Shown: positions 34,904 through 47,200 of the stretch, piece after piece | How positions within the stretch are numbered: position 1 is the first letter of the stretch | Layout of the letters: every line of letters starts with the position of its first letter | From: Branchiostoma floridae | Lineage: Eukaryota > Chordata > Leptocardii > Amphioxiformes > Branchiostomatidae | Reading direction: 5' to 3' | Assembly: GCF_000003815.2 (NCBI RefSeq) | Contig: NC_049980.1 | Coordinates: 31,697,470-31,761,469, forward strand | DNA: 64,000 nucleotides | Notes under the pieces: generated by a model | Databases searched by the model: none | What the model saw: only the letters and a program-made list of their open reading frames with translations | What the model was told of the DNA's origin: nothing | Position numbers and translations under genes: made by a program

Positions 34904-37900
34904 CTGGGGACGAAACAAGAAATGTTTTTGAAATGTTGTATTTTTATTTCCTATTAAACTTTAATTTGTAGAGTGAAACTTATATTTGCCATAAAATACA
35001 GTAAGAGCATTTTCACTAGATGGCTTTAAGATAGCGTAGTCACTTATTCGTGGTGGAGGGGTTACCACGAACAATGCGATTATAACACAACAACTTCCAT
35101 GTGTCAGGAAACCATTTGAGTTTTCAGCAAACAATACGTAATGCATAGACAGTCCGCCTCTCTACTACTGTGCCACACACACCTGACGTCTCCACCTGGG
35201 GACGAAACAAGACATGTTTTTGAAAAAGCTGGTGGTGCTAAAATGAGTTCAAGTACCCGGTTCAATGTACTAGAGTTATCAACTTGATGCAAGGATTGAT
35301 GTGCTCAAAAATCCATATTTTCCTAAGATTTTCTTAGAATGTAACTCCCTGCCACCAAGTTCTGTGAGAGCATCCTCACTATAGATAGCTTTAAGCAACA
35401 TTTGCAATCAGATGTACAAAAGAGATCTCACCTGTGAGACAGAGTGACAGGCCTTTCAGTTTAATAAAACCAAAGGGCGGTTATGGCGGCTATACCTGAC
35501 GAGTTTTAAGCAAAACAATACTCATTCTAATGTATAGACCACTCTGTGACATCCAATTGCACAATGTTAAAGTTCTCTTCTGGCAACCCGAGGAGAAAAG
35601 AAGAAGGGGACGACCGAACCTGACACTTAAGAATGTACTGGAGAGTGAGGTTGGACCGAAGGACCGCAACCTGCTAACCGCCATGCTAGACAGAGATGCA
35701 TGGTCTGATATTATTAGTGGCACCTCTTATGAGGATGAACTGAACTGAACTGAAAGGTTTCCAGCACCTGTCTGAGAATGATATAACTATCCTTCCTGAT
35801 CGCCCTGCTCAGCAGGCTGTCCGGCCCTGTCCACCGTACATCAGTGATGTCCACCGTGTCATCAGGACTGCAGGACACGTACAGGTCCGACCCGTGGGTC
35901 ACGTTGTGCTGGGGTCTGGGGGAGTCACCGTTACCTGCAGCAAATACAAACATATCTGCACACTTAGATCTCCTGCGAGCGGAGAAGAACATACTGGAAA
36001 CTAATGGTGAAGGTTGAAATAGGTCCTGAAAAAAATCATCCTAATTTGAAACCTGGAACACTGTCAAAGCTGATTTTGAGCCAAAAAGCTTTAAATTTGT
36101 TTCATGCTATCCATGGAAAAGCACAATTGGACCAAAAAATGACCAAAACAAAAAGTTTTCTGCACCGCAGGAGTGTTAAGTTGATTTTAAGTATAGGATT
36201 TTGTTGAGTGGTAAAGCACAATTAGAAACCACCAAGACCTTGCCTATACAGTTCTACATGGAATGATGACACCTTATTTCACACCTTTTAGGTTATAAAA
36301 TCTACATGGCTATGCATGTCACCTGTGTACAAATCACTACAAGCATCCCAACACCAAGCAAACCACTAACAGATCTACAAAATCACTACAGACCAATTAC
36401 ACTAAGGCGACACCATGGTAGTGAAGTTGATACGTTTAAGAGTGAAGTGAGTGATGGTAGGATGCAATAAGTGTAGACTCTGCTTTGCTAGAACGTTTAG
36501 CATTACATGTAAGCCACAGCATGCTGCTATAGCACTACAGGCCAGCAAGGTACAACAAGAAGATGCACAAATGATGTTTAGTCAAACCAGAATCTGATGA
36601 TAGTACAGTCAAAACAAAGACCCTCATGGGGCCAATAAATCTGTTCTGTGTGGAGGGGTGCCCACTATACACATGTACATGTAGTATAGATAAAATTCTT
36701 CATGTTTGTGTCAATGGAAAAACAGTGACCAAGTGACCATCTCTACATAACGTCAAGACTCATGGTTCTTATGTAGAGAGGGTCACTTTTACATGTTTGA
36801 CTGCACATAGAAAAAGGGCACAGCATATCATAAGCAATGCAGTGTGTGTTAGCAGCGGATGGAGGAACATGACATAACAATGTTAGAAATGTGTAGGAAA
36901 TAGAGAAAAGCCAAGTAGCATGATTCGTTAGGATTGGCTGCCCGGGGGCGAAAAAAGTTGTTGACAGCCAATGAAAGTAAAAATAGAATTTTGTTTACCA
37001 GCATCTCTATTGCTTTATCCAGGATGTTACCAGGCCTAGGAAAATTCATGTTGTGCTTCCGATTTTCAACATCATATACTAAACCAAACAGATTTATGTT
37101 GTATAATAAAGAAGTCAATATCTACGACACATTCTCACTAAGTTTTTCAACAGTTCAAAACCTGTTAACTAAGAGTACAAAATATTACCGTTTCAAAAAT
37201 TTTGTCACTAAGATTGAAAATTTCATTTTGGTCATTTCATGTTCCTTGCCAGTGTTCGACCAAAGGAAGCTAGGGTTGGCAGGTTTTGGAAGGGATCAGA
37301 AACACAACATTTTTTCCAAGACCTGATATATAATCTATGAACAAAATTCAATAGAGATGCTGGGAAACGTAATAGCACATATCATATAAAAGAAATCTCA
37401 GTTTGGATCACAGCATGAAATACAGCAAGGACATCAGACAAACCTCTCCAGCGTCGCCTTTTTGATCCTGAGCCAGCTAAAAAAATTTGAAATTCAGAAG
37501 ACTTCATTAGAAATGGGTAATTTTATCGAGAGTCAGAGTAACATAGCTGTAGAATGGTCAGGTAACTGTAGAGTGTATAATGGTACAACAACACAACAGG
37601 AGGACAAAAAATAAATAAAGTAAAAAAAAGTGTAAGAGAAACTTCTATCATCCAAAGAGCCTATCCAAAACAAAGGATAGAGAAAAATTTAATCAGGGTC
37701 CAACTACATCATGTAAGTGGTGTGACCACTGTTCTACTGTGGAGCCATGGGTCACTAATAACACAAAGAAGTATACATTAAGACTTGCAATCAACTACAT
37801 ACAAACAGATTTTACATACTGTACAATCATACAGATTTTACATGACGTTTTTAAAGTGATAGACCATTCTGGTAGGTAATCTTTGCGAGTCCAGGACTCG

Positions 37901-38246
37901 TAACTGTTGGCAACATGTTTTTTTTTTTCAATCAATATCCAATCAATATCATAATAATTATGGTTCTGGAAGTTTGAAAAGAGAAATTGTAGAAACAGTA
38001 CCTTCACATCTGCAGCCTTGCCTTAGAGCATCTCCCATGAGAACGTCCTGGAGCAATGACTGGTCACTGTCCCTGTAGAGACACATTTAGTTTTGTTAAT
38101 AAATCATCTTCTGAAAACACAGACACACACATGCAGAAACATAGACACTCACACGCACACGCACACACACAAACACATACACACAAACACACACACACAA
38201 ACATGATAACACACAAACACATACACACAAACATGAAAACACACAA

Positions 38247-38278
<32 letters not shown>

Positions 38279-41200
38279 ACACAAACAAACACATTCTTCA
38301 GTGTGTTTGAGGTTTGGCTCTCCTCAAACACAGGACTTTTTTATGTCCCACTCAGAAATATGTTCATAAAGGCAGCACTTAGGAGCTTTCTTTCAACTTG
38401 TAACCATTTTTTCATTCAATATGAGAACTATAGATCTGTTCTACACTAGAGTCTATGAAGATACTTACATGTCCACAGCAGTGCACCTGGCCTGAGACCT
38501 GCTCCAGCCACAGTAAGGATCCCTGGCCGACACACAGGCCACGCACGACGTGTACGCCCCACAGTTGTGCAGGGGCAGCATGCGCACTCCGGAGTTGGAG
38601 CCGATGTAGATGGCTTTCTACAGTTGCAATGGATAACAAGTTGATGAGTTAGGGGCAGTATGATATATTATATTTTTAAACGCAGAGGATGAACTGAACT
38701 GAACACATTCAAGTATTGCCCAAAACAATATACCTCAGAGAGATTCTGCTAAACTAAGGTTAAGGTTTTCACTTGTGTAGGCGTGACCTATAACCAGCTG
38801 TTAGCCAATCAGACAATTAAATGTTTTCTTTAGGAAAAGTTGATTCTCTGATTCTCTGATTGGCTGACTGATGGCCCACAAAAGTGGAAACTCTTAGTTC
38901 AGTTTGGAGTCTTCACAGGTTGTAAAAGCCAGGGCAAGACTCAGGGTAGGACAATGTACATATTAAAAACAGGGAAAGCAGTCAATTTACTGGGTTAGAC
39001 ATCATTTACAGTGTACAGGTGAATTTGGATAAAAAATAGATGGAACAATCTGGATAACTTACCTTTTCCTTTGACAGCTTCAGTGTTGTTATTTTTTCCT
39101 GGGTTGCCTGTGAGACAGGAAAGGGTTTTAATAAACATAAAAGGTAAATTTTGCATCTTTTACTTTATCTATACTTCAATTGTTATAACAAAATACATTT
39201 TCTATTCCTCAACTTCTATGCAGAGTCTGACATAAATCGAAGAGAGCGGACATACTTTAACTTTTCAGTAGAAAACTTTTCCTACACAAGCAGACATTCC
39301 CTCAGGACCTTACTATTGGAAAGTTACCTTAACCTTTAAGGTCTGTCAGAATCTCTGCTTTTCTGAAGAAATATAGTTATTACTGTAACAGTTGCAATAA
39401 CACCTTCACAAGGGATGCTGGCTGGATTTGATTAAACATGAAGGTTCCATACCGGAAAGACGTTGATCTGTTGCACGAGCTGAGCACTCCTGGGTCCCGA
39501 CGGGTTGCTCACCACCTGCTCCACTGACTTGTACAGGGTGCCGTTGTCTGAAATGTAGACAACAACTTTATGTTAAAAAGGGTAAACTTTAGGTAGTCCC
39601 ACATCATTTTTGAGGCTGTATGCATATGGACAGTGGGTCGTTATCCACTGGGTCTAGGGCAGAGTATGTGCATTGGGAGGTGCCGCTTCACAACCGAATT
39701 CTGGCACGCAATTTTACACCTAGGTGGAAGACACTTGTGTGAAGTACCTTACCCAAGGACACAAATCTAGTAATAGCTGGAGTCAAACCCATGGCCTCTC
39801 AATCTCATGTCTGTTTGCCTGGCCTAGCCACTCAATGCCACATAAAAACAAAATAAACAACTAGAAAGGCCGACATTTGCTTGAGAGCAAATGCAGCATA
39901 TTTCAGCCATCTCCCTCCCCATGCAACAACAGACTATTCCAAAATCACCCATGTGCAAGAATCGAACACTTTTGTTTAAAAGTCACTTCCACTAATGACA
40001 CTTAATGACACCCAAAAATGAATCTTACAAAATTCCTAGTGCAAGAATGGACTCTCCCAGTGCACCCCATGTGAATTTGCACAATAGACCAGTCCAGAAA
40101 TACTCTCACTGAAAACATGGTCAAGGTTGAACTAAGCAAAAAAGGCATGAAAGGGTAAAATAGACCAGTCCAAAAACACTTCCACTAAAAATGGAATATT
40201 GAATTATCACCTTTCTAAAACTAAATTTGAAAACATCCCCATGCAAGAATGGACTCTTTTTGCGATGCCCCTATGTAAAGTGGTGCAGTCCAAAAATACA
40301 TCCGCTAAAATTGGACTTGGACGTAATCACCAAAGTCCCAAAAATGGATTTTAAAAATCCCCCCATGTAAGGATCGACTCTTCCAGCACAACCTATGTAA
40401 AATTGCAAAGTTGACCAGTCAAAAAATAACCACACTGAAACACTTTGACATATCAAATCACCAAAGTCCATAAACAAATTTTAAAAAAATGCCCCCCTCC
40501 GTGCAAGAATGGACTCTTCCAGTACACCCCATGTAAAATTGCAAAATAGTCCAGTTCAAAAATACTCCCATTGAGAGACATTATATAATCAACAGTCCAA
40601 AGATGAATTTAAAAAATATGTACCCCCTCCGTGCCAGAATGGACTCATCCAGATAACACCGGGCTCACTGATTGGCTGCCAATCCCCTTCGGGATGTTGA
40701 CTCAGGCTACGTGATTGGTTGCCTCTTTAATCAAGTTACTAGTATATATAGACATGTGCGCATGCTGTCTTCAGGTGGGAGAGGTCAACGACCTTGAGGT
40801 CGTTGACCCTCTGGCCAGTGGAGAATTACTAAAAAAAGTACCCAAATATATCATTTTGAAGTGGTTTATGCCAGAAATTATACATGGGTCATTTGAATGA
40901 ATATCTAGTGCACCTATTTACCAAAAGGTAGGTCATTTGGTTACAAGACCAGGGAACAGGAGCCAAAAGCGTACGTTTTTGGTCAAACAATGGCCAAAAA
41001 ATTCCAAAACTAAGCATTTTGTTGTACCGTATGCCAAAGGTGTCAATGAATTCATGTGCGCATATGTAGACGGCACTCCTATACCAAATTTCAGGTCATT
41101 TGGTTGTAAAATGGGGGAATAGGAGCCAAAAAATGTCATTTCTGGGGCAAAAAATGCCCCAAAATACCAAAATTAAGCATTTTGCTGTACCGTATGCCAA

Positions 41201-44200
41201 AATTGTTTTTGGAATTTTGTGGGCATATGATCAAGGCACCTCTGTACCAAATTTTAGGTCATTCGGCTGTAACACCAGGGAACAGGGGGGCAAAATGTAC
41301 ATAAAAATTGCAAAAAACATGAATAAAATCATTTTAAAGGAAGATATGAAAAAAATGAGAAAAAAGCACCTGGGTATTGACCCACTCTACCCTTGTGCCA
41401 AATTTCAAGTAATTCGGTCCAGGAACGACGGAGTTGAATCGATTTGAAGATTTGACAGGAGAAAGAAAGAAACATTACGAATACAATATATTTCACCATA
41501 CCTATGGTATGGCTGAAATATAAATAGCAAATCCACACCCACCTGTCCCTATGAAGAGCACATTAAAGTCTTAGATGCCGTTAGCCGTGCGAGTCCGGTG
41601 CACGACGAGCTGGGTGAAGCGGACGCCCAGTTTGCTGAGCAGTGGCTGCTATAAGCGAGATTTAACCAGGCTAACTCTGAGGTCAATAGGACCCACCTGT
41701 CCCGATGAAGAGGACATCGAAGATGCCGTTAGCCGTGCGAGTCCGGTGCACGACAAGCTGGGTGAAGCGGACGTCAAGTTTGCTGAGCAGGGGCTTCTAT
41801 AAGTGAGATTTAATCAGGCTAACTCTGAGGTATTGAATAGGACCCACCTGTCCCAATGAAGAGCACGTTGAAGATGCCATTGGATGTGCGGGTTCGGTGC
41901 ACGACGAGCTGGGTGAAGCGGACGCCCAGTTTGCTGAGCAGGGGCTGCCCCTCCTGCTCGGGCAGCTGCCTCAGCGAGGGGTCCATCAGGGGTGTGGAGC
42001 GCGCAAACTTGTAGGTGTCCTCGTACTGGTCACAGGTGCTGTTACACCTCAGGCACTGGGGGTGGAAGAAAGGTTTGTTCAGCGTGAATGAAAATTTTTG
42101 GTCAGCAAGTTTCCTAGCTGTTTCTGTAGCAGGGCAAACTTGTATAAGGTCTCATTGTAGTTAGTCTAGTCATGACATGCAGTTACAACTCAAGCACTGG
42201 GGGTGAAAGAAAGGTTTGTTCAGCTTGAGTTGATAATTTGTTTGTTCAGACCCTTGTAGTGCCTAGTGGCATACAAGTTTCCTTACTATTTCAATCTGTA
42301 CGAGCAGGGCAAATTTATAGGTGACCTCGTACTGGTCACACATGCTGTTACAGTTTAGGCACCAGTGAAAGGAAACGATAACGATAGTTCTGGGAAAATA
42401 CGAATTTTTGAACACATCAATCCTAGCTTCACTCTGGTACTTCAAAGGAGTGACTACTCCTTGTTCTTTTTTGAGTGTTTTCTGATAGTACTATGTCAGA
42501 ATGTACCTTTCCAGGTCGTGGGTCCGGCACCTCGCTCTGCATGACCCTGGTCCACGCTAAGGAGTCGGCCATCTTCCTCTTGAACTGTCCCATGGAGAAC
42601 AGCTGGCGGATGTCAGAGATGCTGTACACACAGACAGCAGAGCCTAACACGCTGTTCCTGAGGGGATAAAGGAGGACACTAATCTTACCATCATGTTCAG
42701 GGACCTGCAATGGGGGTACAGTCAATGTTCTATGCTAAATTCAGAGAGGCAGCGGCAGCTACATCTTGCGTAAAGAAATGTTATATTTCCATCACCCAAC
42801 TGACTGTAAATAAATACAGCAGCAAAACTTGCTGATCCAAACACTTTTTTTTCCACAATTGCTCAGAGGAAATACGTCCAAAAAATGTGCAACCGACCCT
42901 ATCTCTTTCAAGACTATTACTGGAAACACAACTTGATATGACCTCATGATAGGTATATGACTCTCTGTTTTACAAGATCTCTATGGCTTTGTCATTTGAT
43001 TTAGAAGATGATGTCAACATTGTGAATGTTCACACAAACGTCATAGACAAATATATTAGTTACTGTCACTCACTCTGGTGTTGTGAAGACTCCATATATT
43101 ACTTCTCTGCCACCTTCATCAAAAACAAATGTGCCCTCTGCAAGAAAATAATACTTATTATAACAACAAGCCACTGATGATGTTGATGAATTGTAGAATG
43201 TTATGTTTCCTAATGTAACCATATTGCAGTATTGGGAATACATCAATTGCATCTAAAAAATAATGTATAACTCAAACATGGAACATATGAAACAACTTTT
43301 TGTAGTATTCACAGATTTCTACATAGACTCCGAACAACTAACCCCTTTGTTAAGATGATGAGCCATAGTCCAAACCTGAATGTTCAGTACATATCCAATC
43401 TGTTTGGTGCTATACTTAATTTTACAGGTCTTTTCCATGGGTATGTAAAAATTCTTTACAAATAACATGACCTAGAAGTTGTAGAATAGCATCACACATA
43501 GCACATGTGGCCAGACACCAACAAATGAAGCGGTTAGAGAGACAACAACAAAAACAACAATCACAAGAGTGAAAAGGTTAACCTACGTATTTCATCAAAG
43601 TAGAAAGGCACATTTCCAGGGATGGAGCAGTCGATCCTGGCCTTCAGGAAGGTGGTGAAAAACCCGCCCAGGTAGTGGGTGGTGCCTCCCTGGTCATTCT
43701 GTAACAAAGAAAATCATGCTAATTTTTTTTGTACAATGATATAAAAAAAAGTTTGAACATTTTGCTGGTAAAATGATGAGATAAATACACATAAGTTATC
43801 AATACAATATTGTTTTAGATATCATGTTTAAGTCACATTGTATATCATGTTTAAGTGACAAAAAAAAAACACAGACCATTTCTACATCATTTCTACATGA
43901 TGGTAAATAGCCACCGGTGTGAGTTTTGCAAGGATCTATGGCTTGGAGTATAGTCATGTACATGTCCAAACACCTTGTTCCACAGACTCTTTCCTTATAT
44001 TACAAAACATATAGAGAACCAAATTAACAGTTCATCAGTTTCTGTGCTATTGAAAATCATTCTACATAAAAGTTGAACTACGCCAGTTATTCCCAAGTAA
44101 CACAAAAACTGGTGTCACCAAAATTGTTTGCATCCAATTCGATCATAAGTTGCAAAAAGTTAACCGCACCCCCATCTCTGTTAAGGAATAACTTTTTGCA

Positions 44201-47200
44201 ACTTGTGCAAGATTTAGAAATAACATTTTAACTATCATGATATAAATATCAGTCGAGTTGACATGGAGGACACCCACCTTGCAGACCTGTGCTACCCTGG
44301 AGTACACGGCCCTGCCCACGATGGCATGTTCCACTGCAACCTCCCGGAAGAAGAAGTACACCTTCTCATCCAGGGGAGTGGGAGGGTTGGGGGGTGCATA
44401 CACAGACACAAACTCTGGCTCTGGAAAAAAAAACACATAACCAATGTGTCATGTTTCACATTTTTCCAATACTCTAGGTAGCATGCAAAGTTCATTGGTC
44501 AATGGCCCTGCCTTTGGAACTAGAAGCCGTGAGTTCAATTCTGGCTATGTCACTCACCCGACATGCATGCTACCAGAAAGAGTTGCAGTCTTGAGGACAG
44601 AACGTTAAGCTGTGTATCATGGTCCAAGAACTAGGGGAATTTCCTTATTGCAATGACTTAAATACAGTATAGTGACTGTCTTCTCTGATTATCATAAGAT
44701 TGATTTCAAATATACTTTGTATGCGAACCTTGAATGTTTAAATAAGTAGAACTTTTATTCTTTTATAGTCCTTCTATTTTGCAGTTGACTGTATAAAAAC
44801 CACTGTGCTTCTTTTGCATCAATAAATCTTTTCTATCAAAAGTACAGCTTCCAAAGAGGTACACCCACCATTAAACCATTTGGAGTCCCTGTCCTTAACG
44901 GTGGTGAGAACATGGGGGAAGGTGTTGGTGAGGTTTACATCAATATGCTACATTCACATTTACAAGTCCTATGCTAAGTTACTAAATAAACTTTCGTAGC
45001 AAATAAAGAGGTTAAGGTACCCACCATTGAACCATTTGGAGTCCCTGTCCTTAACGGTGGTGAGAACACGAGGTACTGTGCTGGTGAGGTTGGCTGGTCG
45101 GCGGGAGATCAGGGGAAGGCTGGCCGTGAAGTCTGAGAACTCTGCCGAGAACAGGGCATCACCTGGGGGATGGGAGACAGGCAGTTTACATCAATATGTT
45201 TTGGCATCCGTCTGTCTCGGAAGACAATGGAGGCAGACAGGGTGGGTTTTAAGGCGACCCGTCTGCCTGGCCTGCACTTTTTAAGGTGAAGGAGGGGTGT
45301 ACACTTCCTTCTCCACCACCCTCTCGTCCACTGGCGCACTTAGTCCTACAGGGGCAATTGTTTGCAACGTGTAAGACGGCCCCAGCAGATGCAGGTTTTG
45401 TTATTTGGAGTTTCCGTCTCCTAGGAGGACTTCCGACCAAGGATGTAAGGGGTTCCTCCTACCCCTGACTCGTGTGTCATGGCGGGTGCGTCATGCCCGA
45501 ACATGCCCCTGTGGCCTGTCACCACAACAAGGCCTGTCACTGCCACTAGCCGAAGCTATGTACTCATTTACACCTGAGATAGGTGAGGAAAGTCGTGTAA
45601 AGTGCCTTTCCCAAGGGCACAAGATCGGTGACACGGCAAGCGGATTTGAACCCGGGACCTCTCGGGCCTGAGACCAACGCGCTCCCGATCGTGCCACGCG
45701 GTCCCACACATCAATATGGTACATTCACAATGACTCACACTCACTCATTCAGTCCCGTAGCTTGTAATAGCAGTAGGGGCAGCTTGTCGGTCCACAAAAT
45801 GTTCTCCACACCTGATGGTCTTCAGCCAATCTGGTTCGCTGGGCCACCGTCTTCCCTCACAACTCCTTGACATCGCTGATCCATGTTTGGCGGGGTACCT
45901 CACTGCCACACGCCCCTTGCCTTTCCATGTAAGACTGTGTGATTACAGTCCTTAAAACTAGTCTCACATGGCCAACCATGGCTTCCCAACCAATGGCATC
46001 ATGCAATCTCGTTGCACGCTGTTGTCGTACTTCCACCAATTTTCCTTAGGTAAATTGGGCCATAAGCAAGCCCATCAGTGGTTAGGAGTTGGTTGGCCAG
46101 GCTGCCTACTAGTCTTGAAAATTACAGACGACTGTAAATTTTGGTCTTTTGGGGAAAGTCATGTTCCATGTTGAATTGGAAACAAAGGTATTGGGAACAA
46201 ATTTTAGTAAGCTATAAAGGTTTTAGCTTGCTTACCAACAAATGTAGCTGTAGCTCTCTGCTTGGGGTCGAACGGGCAGATGCTGTTTCCTGGTGCACTC
46301 CTTCTGCGCAGCTCTTCAACAGTAATAGCCAGATTACGCTGAAAAATTACAAACATCACATTTAATTTTTCAATCTCCACACTGGTCAACTACTTCTTCT
46401 AAAATACATATTGAGCATTGACAAAGCATGATGGAAAACATTTCATCTTTGACACAAACAACCTTTCTATAAAACTTTTTTAGGACACTTTTAGGTCTTG
46501 TAAAAGATATGACAGCGAAGCATTCGTGTTTATGGATTTATTATCAAATATCATCTATCATTATTTAGATTATGACTTGATTCATTAAATTCTGTATCTT
46601 GATGTCATCTATATAATCACATTTGATCAATCTTTACATCTTCTGTCATGACCTTAATGAAGAGCAGCTAGTGGACTGATTTGAATTTTTTCTAAAGGCT
46701 CAAACAAACAAACAAACAAACAAACAAACAGACTTACTGGTACGTAGGCACACTTCGGGTCGGCTGCATTGGTTCCACAGACAAAGAGAGAATCCTGCCC
46801 AGCAAACAGCAGAACCCGGATAAAGTTGTGACACTCTTTCTGCAAAATGATAGACAAAAATCATGTTAATCTTTCATGTTGATTCTGTATCAGAAACTAC
46901 TCTATCAGGGCTGTATTGTTCATTTTTGTCTGCTGTCTTAAGCTTACAAAAATACTGTTTCGTCAATTTTATCTCATGAAGTTCAAATTTTTTTAACAGA
47001 AAAGGTGACATTTTTCCATTTAAAAAATCCAGAGGGGGACAGGTCCTTCAGACAGCCCTGCACTCTATGCAAAAATGATTTAACTCAAACATGCCATTCA
47101 CCCACAATTTTGTACACGCTAATCAGACGTATCTTAAAACACTAGGTCATAAATCAGCAGTGCAGGCAGTTCAAAATCAGTGTATCTGATAGTGTTATCT

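Noticed and set aside
38056..38331. His-Thr and Cys-Val rich open frames
   Set aside because: AC microsatellite artefacts in a semaphorin intron.
40925..41447. Gene encoding a 55-residue repeat protein
   Set aside because: Frames are broken between units, there is no start or splice context, and the block lies within an inverted-end repetitive element.
41697..41806. Mutually exclusive alternative semaphorin exon
   Set aside because: The copy is open and has splice-like borders, but its entry phase differs from the true exon's downstream neighbour and it covers only half the exon. It is treated as a duplication remnant pending transcript data.
42475..42669. 64-codon + strand frame
   Set aside because: Antisense shadow of semaphorin exon 42507-42657.
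45575..45710. Possible tRNA gene (good B box)
   Set aside because: The A-box region and arms do not form a proper cloverleaf. The sequence continues into a body shared with other dispersed copies, so it is a SINE.
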